NCBI GenBank assembly: GCA_003164045.1
Contig: PLRU01000073.1
Span: forward strand, 143,474 to 207,473
Source: Candidatus Lustribacter telmatis
GTDB lineage: Bacteria; Vulcanimicrobiota; Vulcanimicrobiia; Vulcanimicrobiales; Vulcanimicrobiaceae
DNA length: 64,000 nucleotides
Direction: 5' to 3'
This document shows, piece by piece, positions 15,867 to 24,242 of this stretch. The stretch's first letter is position 1, and each line of letters starts with the position of its first letter. The position numbers and the translations under genes are program-made. Below the pieces are notes generated by a model. The model saw only the letters and a program-made list of their open reading frames with translations, ran no database searches and had not been told where the DNA came from.

Positions 15867-17066
15867 TCAACGCGCTGCTCCGGCGACGCTTGCGGCAACG
15901 CGCGGCGGCTCGACGTCAAGCGCGGCGCGGCCGAGAAACAGCGGCAAGACCTCTTCGCCGACGCGGTAGGCTTCTTCGAGATGCGGCAGACCGGCGAGGA
16001 CGAGCGCGTCGGCGCCGATACGCACGAGATCGTCCAACCGCTCAGCCACTTGTTCGTAACTGCCTACGATGCCGATCGTCGGGAAGTCGCCAAGCAACGC
16101 GATCCCGCTCCAGAGATTGGGGGCGATGATCAAGTCTTCGTACCCCGTCGGCACGCCCGGCTGATACGCCGCGAGCCGCCGGCTGCCGACCGACTCGGCC
16201 TTGCGATTGCGCAACATCTCGATCTGATCGGGCCGCACGCGTTCCCACCCAAGGCGCACTTCGCGCCAGGCTTCTTCTTCGGTCGGACGTGCGATGACGT
16301 GGGCGCGAACCGCAAAGCGCGCCTCGCGGCCAAGCAGCGCCGTTCGCTCGCGCACGCGGTCGAACTTGCGCTCGAGATCGTGCGGATGTTCCAGCCACGA
16401 GAGGTAGTAGTCGGCGTGCGCGCTTGCCGCATCGATCGCCGCGTCCGACGAACCGGAAAAGTAGACGTCCGGCACGGGCAGCCCAGCGAGCGCGCCACGG
16501 AGACCGCCGTTGGTTACCTGATAGAAGTCGCCGGCGTAGTCGAACGGTGCGCCCGACCAGACGCCTTTGAGCACGTCGAGGAACTCGGCCGTCCGCGCGT
16601 ATCGATCGTCGTGTCCGACAAAGTCACCCCACCAGTGCTGCTGCGGTCCGCCGCCGCCCGTGATGATATTGTAGACGACTCGTCCGTGCGAGAGCCGCTG
16701 CAGCGTTGCCGACATGCGCGCGGTTTGCACCGGATCGAGAAATCCCGGCTGGAACGCGATCATGAAGCGGAACGTCGTCGTCGCGCGCGCCATCGCCGCC
16801 GACGCGATCCACGGATCGTCCGTCTCCGGGAACGACGGCAGCAATCCGCCGTAGAAACCGGCAGCTTCCGCGGCGCGCGCGACCTCCGTCATGTAATCGA
16901 GATACGTGTACCCGCCGGGTCCGTCGTCGCGCCGGCCGGGAGCCAGACTACCGGCGGATCGCGGCGTCCAATCGCCGCGCGTCTTCGGCGCGTTTCGCCA
17001 CGACGACATATCGCCGGTCATCGGAATCCGCCAATAGACCGGAAGCCGTTCGCTGCGCAGCGCCAT
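15867..17066 (-). CDS. LLM-class flavin monooxygenase (SsuD-related)
   Basis: A 399-residue SsuD-family protein. It shows YTYLDYMTEVARAAEAAGF, a GLLPSFPETDDPW flavin region, RLSHGRVVYNIITGGG, FVGHDDRYARTAEFLDVLKG and the APNLWSGIALLG loop near the C-terminus that parallels SsuD's NLWAGVGL. It lacks the N-terminal FWFLPTHGDG stretch of true SsuD. It should use FMNH2 and oxygen on an organosulfur compound, perhaps a sulfone or aryl sulfonate. The start overlaps the next gene's stop by one base. It is clearly diverged from the ssuD at 19047. Confidence 0.85.
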   Translation of the reverse strand: MALRSERLPVYWRIPMTGDMSSWRNAPKTRGDWTPRSAGSLAPGRRDDGPGGYTYLDYMTEVARAAEAAGFYGGLLPSFPETDDPWIASAAMARATTTFRFMIAFQPGFLDPVQTARMSATLQRLSHGRVVYNIITGGGGPQQHWWGDFVGHDDRYARTAEFLDVLKGVWSGAPFDYAGDFYQVTNGGLRGALAGLPVPDVYFSGSSDAAIDAASAHADYYLSWLEHPHDLERKFDRVRERTALLGREARFAVRAHVIARPTEEEAWREVRLGWERVRPDQIEMLRNRKAESVGSRRLAAYQPGVPTGYEDLIIAPNLWSGIALLGDFPTIGIVGSYEQVAERLDDLVRIGADALVLAGLPHLEEAYRVGEEVLPLFLGRAALDVEPPRVAASVAGAAR

Positions 17067-18004
17067 CAGCCGGCCCGCTCGAGCAACGGCGCGTGGAGCA
17101 ACGGCAACAAGTATTCTCCGAGCCGATACGCTTCTTCGAGCCGCGGCACGGCATCAATGACGAACGAGGTGATCCCGATTTCCGCGTAGGCGTGCAGGCG
17201 CTCTGCGATGTCGGCATACGATCCGGTCAGGGCGCCGGCGAACGGGTAGCCGGCAGCGATTAGCCGGTCGCGCTCGGTGCGCGCCTCCGTCGCGTACTCG
17301 CGCGCGACGATCGGCACGCGCAAGCCGTAGCGAACGGCACGGCCGGCATCGTCGGCCAACCTGCGATGCCGCCCGAGCAGAACGGTCAGCGTTTGGGGTT
17401 CGAGCGCCGCGAAGACGTGTACGTCGGCGTGCCGCGCGGAAAATGCCAGCAGCCCTTCGTCATCACCGCTCGCGTACACCGCGGGGAAACGCCGTATGCC
17501 GGCGCGCACGTTCTGCGTGCGGTGCAACGCAAAGAGCGCGCCGCCCGCGACCGAGAAAAACCGGCCGGTGAAATCGAACGGCGCTTCGCCCCAGACGCCT
17601 TCGGCGACGACGAGCAGTTCCTGCGCGCGCAGAAAACGATCTTCATCGGCTGCGTCATCAAGTTGCAGCATCCAGCCCAGCCGGTCGTTGAAGAAGCGTT
17701 GAAATGTGAACGCCAATTTCGCGGCATACACCGCCGAGGCGAATCGGGGCTCGAACTCGGGCACGATCTTCACGTGCCGCGTCTCGCGCGCCAGCGCCGA
17801 ACCCAGCACCCACGGCTCGTCGCCGTCCGGATCGTTCGGCAAGAGCAAACCGTCGAAGCCGGCCAGATCCGCCGCGCGCGCGACCTGCACCGCATAATCG
17901 GCGTACGTGAAGCGGCCGGGCCGTTCGTCGCGCACCGACTGATGAAAGCGCACCTGACGCCGCGTTTCGCGTGCCGGCAGCGCCCACAGCGTCTCGACGC
18001 TCAT
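17066..18004 (-). CDS. LLM-class flavin-dependent oxidoreductase, short form
   Basis: A 312-residue luciferase-like protein. MSVETLWALPARETR starts at the ATG (18004) that overlaps the desulfinase stop. Core segments are YADYAVQVARAADLAGFDGL, LARETRHVKIVPEFEP and ADIAERLHAYAEIGITSF near the end. It is about 70 residues shorter than SsuD. It may be the partner monooxygenase of the adjacent longer LLM protein, since some luciferase-like enzymes work as heterodimers, or act separately. No substrate can be assigned. Confidence 0.8.
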   Translation of the reverse strand: MSVETLWALPARETRRQVRFHQSVRDERPGRFTYADYAVQVARAADLAGFDGLLLPNDPDGDEPWVLGSALARETRHVKIVPEFEPRFASAVYAAKLAFTFQRFFNDRLGWMLQLDDAADEDRFLRAQELLVVAEGVWGEAPFDFTGRFFSVAGGALFALHRTQNVRAGIRRFPAVYASGDDEGLLAFSARHADVHVFAALEPQTLTVLLGRHRRLADDAGRAVRYGLRVPIVAREYATEARTERDRLIAAGYPFAGALTGSYADIAERLHAYAEIGITSFVIDAVPRLEEAYRLGEYLLPLLHAPLLERAG

Positions 18005-19050
18005 ACGGCCGCCACTCTGGATTGAGCCAAGGTTTCGCGCGCCGCGCGCAACGGCTCGTGGCTCGCCCACGCGCGCACGTCGACGGGCCGCTCGAGAAAA
18101 CCATGGGCGTAGAGAAAGTCCGCTTGCCGCGCCAATAAGTCGAGCCGGTCGTCAGACAAACTCGGATGGAGCGATTTGTGAAAATCGTTCCGGTACGCGG
18201 CGACGACGCCTTCGGGTCCCGAACGCGTCTCGCGCTGCAACACCGCACGCACCTCATCGAGGTTATCCGCGGCCCAGTCGGCCGCGCGCAGCGACTGCGC
18301 GAGAAACTTCACCACGAGCTCCGGATATTCGGCGAGAATGCGCTCGTGCACCGTGATCGGCCGCGGCGTGCCGTTGTTGACGCGGTAGCGACGGTCGGGA
18401 TACGTGTCCAAGTCGATCCCGACGACGACGCCCGCGCGCAGTGCGTCTTCAGCGGCCGCCGCGCCCTTCACGTAGACCGCGTCGACTTCACCCCGAGCAA
18501 GATAGTCGATGCCGTGCCACCACGAACGCCCATCGGGCGAGGCGTAATCGCTCCGCACGGCTTCGCCCGTCTCCGCCGGAACCTCGACGAAGCGCACATC
18601 ATGGTATGTCAAACCAACGCGCGCGAGCGTCTCAACGATGCCGTGCAGCGACATCGCGCGCGGAAAACTCAGTCCGCGCGTGGCGCCCCACACCGGCATC
18701 GCGACGCGCTTGCCCTTGAGATGCTCGGGCCGGGTGATTCCCGAATCCGGACGCACCAGAATCGCTTGCAACTCATCGATCCACGTGAGACCGATCAAGC
18801 GCGTCGGTGCACCTTCGGCATAGGCGGCAAGCGCCGGGACGTTTCCGCCCTCGCGGAAGAGTCCGATCAGTTGGTGATCGTAGTGATGCCGGATCAGTTC
18901 GCGCGGACCGTCCTGCAAGATCCCGACCTGCAGTCCGCCCGAGCCGAGTTCTTCCGTCAGCCAACCCAGCGAGTAGGCGAGACCGCTCGCCGTCGGCACG
19001 GGGCAACGCGTGTACCACACGTGGGTCAGCGTCTCGTCCGGTGCGCTCAT
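18001..19050 (-). CDS. DszB-like sulfinate desulfinase
   Basis: A 349-residue DszB-family enzyme. HVWYTRCPVPTASG carries the nucleophile C16. RHHYDHQLIGLFREGGNVPA carries H56 and R66, spaced ten residues as in DszB (His60, Arg70). No signal peptide is present. The gene lies between an ssuD-like monooxygenase and two more LLM monooxygenases, the logic of a 4S-type pathway: oxidise the sulfur, then release it as sulfite from a sulfinate. It is related to but clearly different from the copy at 10867, so the two probably handle different sulfinates. Both ends overlap neighbours by 4 bp. Confidence 0.87.
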   Translation of the reverse strand: MSAPDETLTHVWYTRCPVPTASGLAYSLGWLTEELGSGGLQVGILQDGPRELIRHHYDHQLIGLFREGGNVPALAAYAEGAPTRLIGLTWIDELQAILVRPDSGITRPEHLKGKRVAMPVWGATRGLSFPRAMSLHGIVETLARVGLTYHDVRFVEVPAETGEAVRSDYASPDGRSWWHGIDYLARGEVDAVYVKGAAAAEDALRAGVVVGIDLDTYPDRRYRVNNGTPRPITVHERILAEYPELVVKFLAQSLRAADWAADNLDEVRAVLQRETRSGPEGVVAAYRNDFHKSLHPSLSDDRLDLLARQADFLYAHGFLERPVDVRAWASHEPLRAARETLAQSRVAAV

Positions 19051-20171
19051 CGTGCGGCAAACCCCGTCGCGTGCATGAGTTCCCGTTGACGCGGGTCCTC
19101 CGGACGCTCGATCTTCGTGCGTAGCGGCAAGAGGGGAAAGAGCAGATCCGCCACGCGATACGCTTCTTCAAGCAGCGGTTGACCCGAGAGGATGAACGTA
19201 TCGAAGCCGGCGTCTTGGTATTCGCGCAAGCGAGCTGCGACCGTCTCGGGATCGCCGACGAGCGCCGTTCCCGGACCCGTGCGAATCAGTCCGAAACCCG
19301 CCCACAAGTCAGGCGCGATCTCCCAGTCCTGCGCGCGCCGCGAGGAGCCGCTGCCGATCAACGCGTTCATCCGCTTCTGACCGTGCGAATCGGAGCCCAG
19401 GGCGTTCGCGCGGTTGAACGCGACCGCATCGGGGTCCATGTGGTCCATCAGCCACTGTGCAGCGGCCCACGCCTCGGCTTTCGTCTCGCGCACGATGACG
19501 TTCAAGCGGATGCCGAATTTTACGTTCCGCCCGCGCGCCGCCGCGAGGGCGCGCACCTTGGCGATCTTTTCAGCCGCGATATCGACCGGTTCACCCCAGG
19601 TAAGATACGTGTCGGCGTGCTTGGCCGCAACGGCCAGCGCCGCCGGCGACGATCCGGCGTAGAAGAGCGGCGGGTATTTTTGGGTGGGCTCGAGCGAGAG
19701 TTCCGCACCGCGCAATGAGAAGAATTCGCCCTTGAAATCGACGCGTTCGGCCGCGATGAGCCGGCGGTAGAGCGTCCAGTATTCGTCGGTCATCCGGTAG
19801 CGGTCGTCGTGCTCTTCGTAGATGCCGTACGGCGGCATCTGGTGCGATTCGCCGGTAATGATGTTCAGGATCAGCCGGCCATCGGAAAACTGATCGAACG
19901 TCGCGGCCTTCTGCGCGAGCATCAACGGCGCGACGATTCCGGGATGAACGGCGATGATGAACTTCATCTGCTTGGTCAGCGGAATCAGCGCGGCGCCCAT
20001 AACCCACGCATCATGCGCGCCGCCGCCGGTCGCGAGCAGCGCGCCGGTGAAGCCGAGGTAGTCGACCGCGGTCGCGAGCTGGCGGATGTAGCCGAAATCG
20101 ATTTTTCGCGCGCCCGCTGCGCTCCAAGGGTAGTAACCATCGCGTGGGACCAGGTACCAATAGACGTCCAT
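19047..20171 (-). CDS. SsuD-family alkanesulfonate monooxygenase
   Basis: A 374-residue SsuD homologue, first gene of the long operon. It has DVYWYLVPRDGYYPW at the N-terminus, ALLATGGGAHDAWVMG, GIYEEHDDRYRMTDEYW and APDLWAGFGLIRTGPGTALVG near the end, all alignable to SsuD. The TGGG loop differs from SsuD's PTGRSC, so the conserved active-site Cys of SsuD is missing. The substrate may differ from simple alkanesulfonates. The ATG is 32 nt downstream of an attenuator terminator and 108 nt from the Cys-rich leader stop; a GAGGG lies about 20 nt upstream. Confidence 0.9.
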   Translation of the reverse strand: MDVYWYLVPRDGYYPWSAAGARKIDFGYIRQLATAVDYLGFTGALLATGGGAHDAWVMGAALIPLTKQMKFIIAVHPGIVAPLMLAQKAATFDQFSDGRLILNIITGESHQMPPYGIYEEHDDRYRMTDEYWTLYRRLIAAERVDFKGEFFSLRGAELSLEPTQKYPPLFYAGSSPAALAVAAKHADTYLTWGEPVDIAAEKIAKVRALAAARGRNVKFGIRLNVIVRETKAEAWAAAQWLMDHMDPDAVAFNRANALGSDSHGQKRMNALIGSGSSRRAQDWEIAPDLWAGFGLIRTGPGTALVGDPETVAARLREYQDAGFDTFILSGQPLLEEAYRVADLLFPLLPLRTKIERPEDPRQRELMHATGFAAR

Positions 20172-20202
20172 ACCGCACTTACATCGGAGACGAGGGAAAA
20201 TG

Positions 20203-20230
20203 AAAAAACCCCGGGCCTGCGGCTCGGGGT
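20203..20230 (-). terminator. Intrinsic terminator (attenuator) of the long sulfur operon
   Basis: On the minus strand the stem ACCCCGAGCC/GGCCCGGGGT (one A-C mismatch) with loop GCA is followed by six T. It lies between the Cys-rich leader ORF (stop at 20280) and the ssuD-like gene (start 20171). Two more hairpins precede it: a CTAGCCA/TGGTCTAG stem with one bulge, and TCGC/GCGA with a GAGA tetraloop. Confidence 0.85.
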
Positions 20231-20279
20231 TCGTGGTCGCTCTCGCGACTAGACCAACGTAGTGGCTAGCGCGAAGATG

Positions 20280-20351
20280 TTACGACATAACGAAACTCGG
20301 CCGACATTCCGACGGACACAGACAACACGGACACGAGAACGATTGCGTCAT
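20280..20351 (-). CDS. Cys-rich leader peptide of the long organosulfur operon
   Basis: A 23-codon ORF, ATG at 20351, with the Cys cluster SCPCCLCPSEC: five Cys within ten residues. The ATG is 7 nt after TACTAT, predicting a leaderless transcript. Hairpins and an intrinsic terminator (20203-20230) follow before the first structural gene at 20171. A longer open frame runs through this ORF from the preceding gene region, but its upstream part overlaps a real gene and the promoter, so the short form is preferred. The role would be sensing of Cys-tRNA charging, as for the leaders at 5951 and 6164. Confidence 0.87.
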   Translation of the reverse strand: MTQSFSCPCCLCPSECRPSFVMS

Positions 20352-20358
20352 TGCGGCG

Positions 20359-20388
20359 ATAGTAGCATGGCCAGCATGCACTTGTCTA
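20359..20388 (-). promoter_or_regulatory. Promoter of the long organosulfur operon
   Basis: On the minus strand TAGACA (20388-20383) and TACTAT (20364-20359) are 18 bp apart, and the -10 box ends 7 nt before the leader ATG. The -35 box shares its first bases with the TAG stop codon of the upstream membrane-protein gene (20386-20388). Confidence 0.68.
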
Positions 20389-20733
20389 GCGGCTTCTAAG
20401 TAGCCGCCGGACGGCGATGAGGATGTAGGCGTAGACGAGTAGCGCGAAACCATCGACGGCCGCCGTCGCCACCGTCGCGAGATGCGGATTCGGATTTTGG
20501 AATGGCGAGAACGGCGCGGTGGAAATCGCTGAGCCGACCGCCAGTGCAAGCACCGTCGAGTTCAGCCGGCGCAGCAGCGCTGCGCCGGCGTCCGGCGTCA
20601 TCGTTCCGGCCCGGATTTGCCGCGCGACGGCCGCCCGCATGAGCAAGAGCCACGCCGCGTAAAGCGCCGTGCCCGCAAGGAGCGCGACGATCACGTAAAC
20701 CCCGAGCCTGTCGACCACGTTCGGATCAGGCAT
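20386..20733 (-). CDS. Small membrane protein, unrecognised
   Basis: A 115-residue protein with three probable membrane segments: residues about 12-32 (VYVIVALLAGTALYAAWLLL), a middle stretch around STVLALAVGSAIST, and a C-terminal one around FALLVYAYILIAV. Charged loops carry several Arg. No family motif was recognised. The start overlaps the stop of the MBL-fold gene by 8 bp, so the two are probably cotranscribed. Its stop codon forms part of the -35 box of the long sulfur operon. Confidence 0.75.
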   Translation of the reverse strand: MPDPNVVDRLGVYVIVALLAGTALYAAWLLLMRAAVARQIRAGTMTPDAGAALLRRLNSTVLALAVGSAISTAPFSPFQNPNPHLATVATAAVDGFALLVYAYILIAVRRLLRSR

Positions 20734-21571
20734 CGAGCGCCAGCAAATCCTTCCCCAGCGTGAGCGTGCCGGAATAATGCAGGCGAACGGGATCGCTCCA
20801 ATCGGCGTCGGTAAGCGTCGGATCGTACGACGGCACGAAATGCGAGAGCACCAAATGCTTCACGTCCGCCAGCGCCGCAATGCGGCCGACATCGACCGCT
20901 TCGGTATGGCCGGCAACGATGTGTTCGCGCAGGCGCGTCGCGTTGGGGACGAGCTTCAGGAGCCGGTCGAGCGCCGATTCCAGGACCACTTCGTGGATCA
21001 GCATGTCGGCGCCGCGCGCGAAATCCGCCAGCGCTTCGCTGTACGCCGTATCACCGGAGAACACGACGACGCGGTCGCGTGAGGTGAATTTGAACGCATA
21101 GGCCGGCACGACGGGCGGGTGCGGAACGAGCAGCGCTTCAACGCGTACGCGCTCGTCTTGGTAAACCAGTCCAGGAGCCGCGATTTCGTGCGCCGCGAAC
21201 AGCGTGCGCGGATCGGGCCGGCCTTCATCGGGAATGCGAATCGCGATGTCGTAGGCGTGGTAACGCAGCGCCAGTTCGACCAAATCGGTCACGAGCGGCG
21301 GTCCGTAGGCGTCGACCGGCGTGCGCAACCCGCTCGCCCAGGCGAGCACGAGCAGGTTGCCGAGATCGGCGTTGTGATCGCTGTGATGATGCGTGATGAA
21401 GATCGCGCGCAGCGTCGCTACCCCGATCTTCGCATCGACGAGTTGCCGGCCCACGCCGTAGCCGCAGTCGACCAGATAGGGAACGTCGTCCACGATCACC
21501 GCGGCCGCCGGTGACGAACGGCCGGGCCGCAATGCCGGTCCGCCGGCGGTACCGAGGAGGACGACGCGCAC
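20726..21571 (-). CDS. Metallo-beta-lactamase-fold hydrolase (RNase Z/arylsulfatase type)
   Basis: A 281-residue MBL-fold protein. The zinc motif is ITHHHSDHNADLG (HxHxDH). Further ligands are probably in FSGDTAYSE and the late LVLSHFVPS. The N-terminus VVLLGTAGGP and the layout resemble RNase Z-like and atsA-type arylsulfatase proteins. It has no signal peptide. A GTG at 21571 is the likely start, 5 bp from the wrbA stop. An arylsulfatase would fit the sulfur island, but many such proteins have other substrates, so only the fold is claimed. Confidence 0.83.
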   Translation of the reverse strand: MRVVLLGTAGGPALRPGRSSPAAAVIVDDVPYLVDCGYGVGRQLVDAKIGVATLRAIFITHHHSDHNADLGNLLVLAWASGLRTPVDAYGPPLVTDLVELALRYHAYDIAIRIPDEGRPDPRTLFAAHEIAAPGLVYQDERVRVEALLVPHPPVVPAYAFKFTSRDRVVVFSGDTAYSEALADFARGADMLIHEVVLESALDRLLKLVPNATRLREHIVAGHTEAVDVGRIAALADVKHLVLSHFVPSYDPTLTDADWSDPVRLHYSGTLTLGKDLLALDA

Positions 21572-21575
21572 GCTG

Positions 21576-22196
21576 CTAGGCGCCGCGCAGCGCGGCGCGA
21601 TTGTTCGCGAGCACGGCGGCGTAACGCGCGAGCCGCACGCCTTGATAGCGCGCCGCAGCGAGCACCTCGGGCGGAAGCTCGCCGCCGCGCGGATCGGTGT
21701 AGCTGGTACCGTACGGGTTGCCGCCCGCTTTGCCGATCGACGGATCGGTGTAGCTCGGCGGCACGATGATCGCGCCCCAATGATACATCATGTTGTAGAT
21801 CGTCATCAGCGTCGTTTCTTGGCCGCCGTGCGCGTATGACGCACCGACGAACGCGGTCGCAGCTTTGTCGGCAAGGAGGCCCTTCATCCAGAGCGGTCCG
21901 CTGGTGTCGAGAAACTGCTTGAGCTGCGCCGACATCGCGCCGAAACGCGTCGGCGTCCCGAATGCGAAGCCGTCGGCCCATTCGAGATCGGCCAGCGTCG
22001 CTTCGGCCACATGCTGGGTCGCGACGCGATGCTGCTCCCAGCCCTTGTTCGACGCGATCGCCTCGTCGGGCGCGAGTTCGCGCACTTTGCGCAGGCGCAC
22101 GTCGGCGCCGATCGACCGCGCTCCCGCTTCAATCGCTTGCGCGATCGTATACGCGTTGCCGGTCGAACTGTAGTAGATTACCGCGATGTTTGCCAT
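21576..22196 (-). CDS. wrbA: NAD(P)H:quinone oxidoreductase, WrbA type
   Basis: A 206-residue flavodoxin-like protein. It starts MANIAVIYYSSTGNAYTIAQ with the FMN-phosphate loop SSTGN. It has FGTPTRFGAMSAQLKQFLD and FVGASYAHGGQETTLMTIY, all characteristic of WrbA, and ends with the usual LARYAAVLANN helix. WrbA reduces quinones by two electrons and protects against redox cycling. In principle such a flavoprotein could also supply reduced FMN, but that is not a known WrbA role. The start at 22196 is fixed by homology; longer readings lack family sequence. Confidence 0.93.
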   Translation of the reverse strand: MANIAVIYYSSTGNAYTIAQAIEAGARSIGADVRLRKVRELAPDEAIASNKGWEQHRVATQHVAEATLADLEWADGFAFGTPTRFGAMSAQLKQFLDTSGPLWMKGLLADKAATAFVGASYAHGGQETTLMTIYNMMYHWGAIIVPPSYTDPSIGKAGGNPYGTSYTDPRGGELPPEVLAAARYQGVRLARYAAVLANNRAALRGA

Positions 22197-22224
22197 TGTG
22201 TCATTCTTGCGCACATTGCGCAGG

Positions 22225-23220
22225 TCAGCCGAGGAATTTCCGCAAGCCGCGCGGTGCGTCGCTATCGATGCCCGAGCGGCGCGCGAGCGCGAGCGCGAGT
22301 ACTTGACCGCCGACGATCCACGCAAGCGGGGCGAACCGTCCGGCGGCGGGCGGACCGAATACCGGCGCGTTGCCACACGCATCGCCGAGTGCGGCGACGA
22401 CGGCGTGCGCGGCGCGCGCGACATCGAGTACCGCGCACACCGCTGCGCTCGATGATGCGTCAACGATGCCGACCAGACCGCGTGCCGGCTCGAGGATCGC
22501 CGTGCTGCCGTGATGGAATTCGCCGGCGCCGAAGCCCTCGGCGTGACGATACGATGCTTCCTTGATCTTCAGTGCGATCTCCGCTGCAACCGGCACGCCG
22601 TACCCGGCACCGATCACGACGATGCTCTGGGCCGCTTCGAGCGACGCCGCCGCACGGTCCATTTCGGAAAACGCATCGCCCTCAAGCCATGCAGCGATCG
22701 TACTCGCCGCACGTTCGAGCGCGGCGGCCGCCGCCGTATCGCCGTCCACGCCGCGCCCGGCCGCCCACAACAGGATTGCCGCCATCGCCGTGACGCTTTT
22801 GCTCGCCGGGACGGCGGTCTCCGCACCCGCGAGGATGTCGATCGTGACATCGGCGCGCGCTGCGAGCGGCGACTTCGCATCGTTGGTCAGCGCGATCGTG
22901 CGCACCGGGCCGAGGGCATCCAGCGCGTCGAGAACATCCGCCGTGCGCCCGCTCTGCGAGAGCGCAACGGCACAGCAGCCGCGGTGCGCGTCCGCTCGGA
23001 AGCGCGCCTCCGACGCGGCGAGCGATTCCGCGCGGCGTCCGAAGCGCCGCCACGCGAGCGTCGCAAGTTGCGCCACGAACAGGCTGCTGCCGCTGCCGAT
23101 GAAGAGCGGTTCCCGATCGCCGATGGCCGCATCGAGAGATTTCGCCGTCCGCGATACCGCGAGCCGCGCAAGCACCGCCGGCTGCTCCCGGATCTCCGCC
23201 TCGAACTGCTGTCCAGCCAT
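22225..23220 (-). CDS. SIS-domain sugar isomerase/deaminase-like protein
   Basis: About 331 residues with two SIS domains as in the isomerase half of GlmS and in FrlB/AgaS proteins. The first has LFIGSGSSLFVAQLATLAWRR and VALSQSGRTADVLDAL. The second has IVVIGAGYGVPVAAEIALKI and KEASYRHAEGFGAGEFHHGS, very similar to the GlmS fructose-phosphate site 'KEISYIHAEAY..GELKHG'. No glutaminase domain is present. It probably acts on a phosphorylated amino sugar or fructosamine. The context does not identify the substrate. Confidence 0.85.
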   Translation of the reverse strand: MAGQQFEAEIREQPAVLARLAVSRTAKSLDAAIGDREPLFIGSGSSLFVAQLATLAWRRFGRRAESLAASEARFRADAHRGCCAVALSQSGRTADVLDALDALGPVRTIALTNDAKSPLAARADVTIDILAGAETAVPASKSVTAMAAILLWAAGRGVDGDTAAAAALERAASTIAAWLEGDAFSEMDRAAASLEAAQSIVVIGAGYGVPVAAEIALKIKEASYRHAEGFGAGEFHHGSTAILEPARGLVGIVDASSSAAVCAVLDVARAAHAVVAALGDACGNAPVFGPPAAGRFAPLAWIVGGQVLALALARRSGIDSDAPRGLRKFLG

Positions 23221-23273
23221 CGTCCTGGCCTTTCGCCGCAACTCGCCCGAACACTCGATGAGTCCCGCGGGGC

Positions 23274-24242
23274 ATGAAAGCGATTCGCATCACCGCCTTT
23301 GGCGGACCTGAAGTCCTCACCGTCTCCGACGTCGAGCGCCCCACACCCAAAGCCGGCGAAGCCCTCGTCCGCATTGCCGCGGCCGGCGTAAATTATATGG
23401 ATATCGGCATGCGCGCCGGCCGGCGTCCCGGCATGACCGTGCCGTTGACGCTGGGCGGCGAAGCATCGGGTACGGTGGAGAGCGTCGGTGAAGGCGTCAC
23501 CGACGTGAAGCCCGGCGATCGCGTGATGTACGCCATGGTCATGGGGTCCTATGCGGAATTCGCGGTCGTACCGGTGGCCTCGCTCGTGCTCGTGCCGCCC
23601 GACATGGATCTCGTGCAAGCCGCCGCGCTTCCGCTGCAAGGCTTCACCGCGCACTATCTCGTGCACGACTTCCGCAAGATCGGCCCCGGTTCGACCGTGC
23701 TCGTGCATGCGGTTGCCGGCGGCGTCGGGCTGCTGCTTACGCAGTATGCGACGCACCTCGGCGCGCACGTGATCGGTACGACGTCGACTGAAGAGAAAGC
23801 GGCCAAGGCCAAAGCGATGGGCGCGAAAGACGTGATCATCTATACCAAGACGAACTTCGCCGATGAAGTCAAGCGGATCACCGGTGGTAAGGGCGTCGAC
23901 CTTATCCTCGACGCGGTTGGGAAAACGACGTTTCCCGGCGACTTGGAAGCGGCCGGAGTGCGCGGCAACATCGTGGTCTACGGCGCATCGAGCGGCCAAG
24001 CTGACCCCGTCAGCCCGAACTCGTTTAGCGCCAAAGCGCTGACCGTCAGCGGCGCCGGTCTCGCCGCCTTCATCCCGACGCGCGCCGACATCGTGCGCCG
24101 CGCCGACGATCTGCTCGCCGGTTTGAAGGCCGGTTGGCTCAAACTCTCGATCGAGCACGTGTTTCCGCTCGAGAAAGCGCCGGAAGCCCACACGCTGCTC
24201 GAATCGCGCGCTACGTCGGGGAAATTGCTGCTGACCCTTTGA
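23274..24242 (+). CDS. NADPH:quinone oxidoreductase, zeta-crystallin type
   Basis: A 322-residue MDR-superfamily oxidoreductase. AIRITAFGGPEVLTV opens the GroES-like domain, GVNYMDIGMRAG and LGGEASGTVESVGEGV follow, and the nucleotide-binding site is AGGVGLLLTQYATHLGAHVI. The zinc ligands of true alcohol dehydrogenases are absent, as in QorA. It reduces quinones with NADPH. It is transcribed alone and converges with tctA, with the two coding ends overlapping by 32 bp. Confidence 0.92.
   Translation: MKAIRITAFGGPEVLTVSDVERPTPKAGEALVRIAAAGVNYMDIGMRAGRRPGMTVPLTLGGEASGTVESVGEGVTDVKPGDRVMYAMVMGSYAEFAVVPVASLVLVPPDMDLVQAAALPLQGFTAHYLVHDFRKIGPGSTVLVHAVAGGVGLLLTQYATHLGAHVIGTTSTEEKAAKAKAMGAKDVIIYTKTNFADEVKRITGGKGVDLILDAVGKTTFPGDLEAAGVRGNIVVYGASSGQADPVSPNSFSAKALTVSGAGLAAFIPTRADIVRRADDLLAGLKAGWLKLSIEHVFPLEKAPEAHTLLESRATSGKLLLTL

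Noticed and set aside
20280..20549. An 89-codon open frame that contains the third Cys-rich leader at its end
   Set aside because: Its first 66 codons overlap a membrane-protein gene in another frame and the leader promoter. The short form starting at 20351 fits the promoter spacing better.
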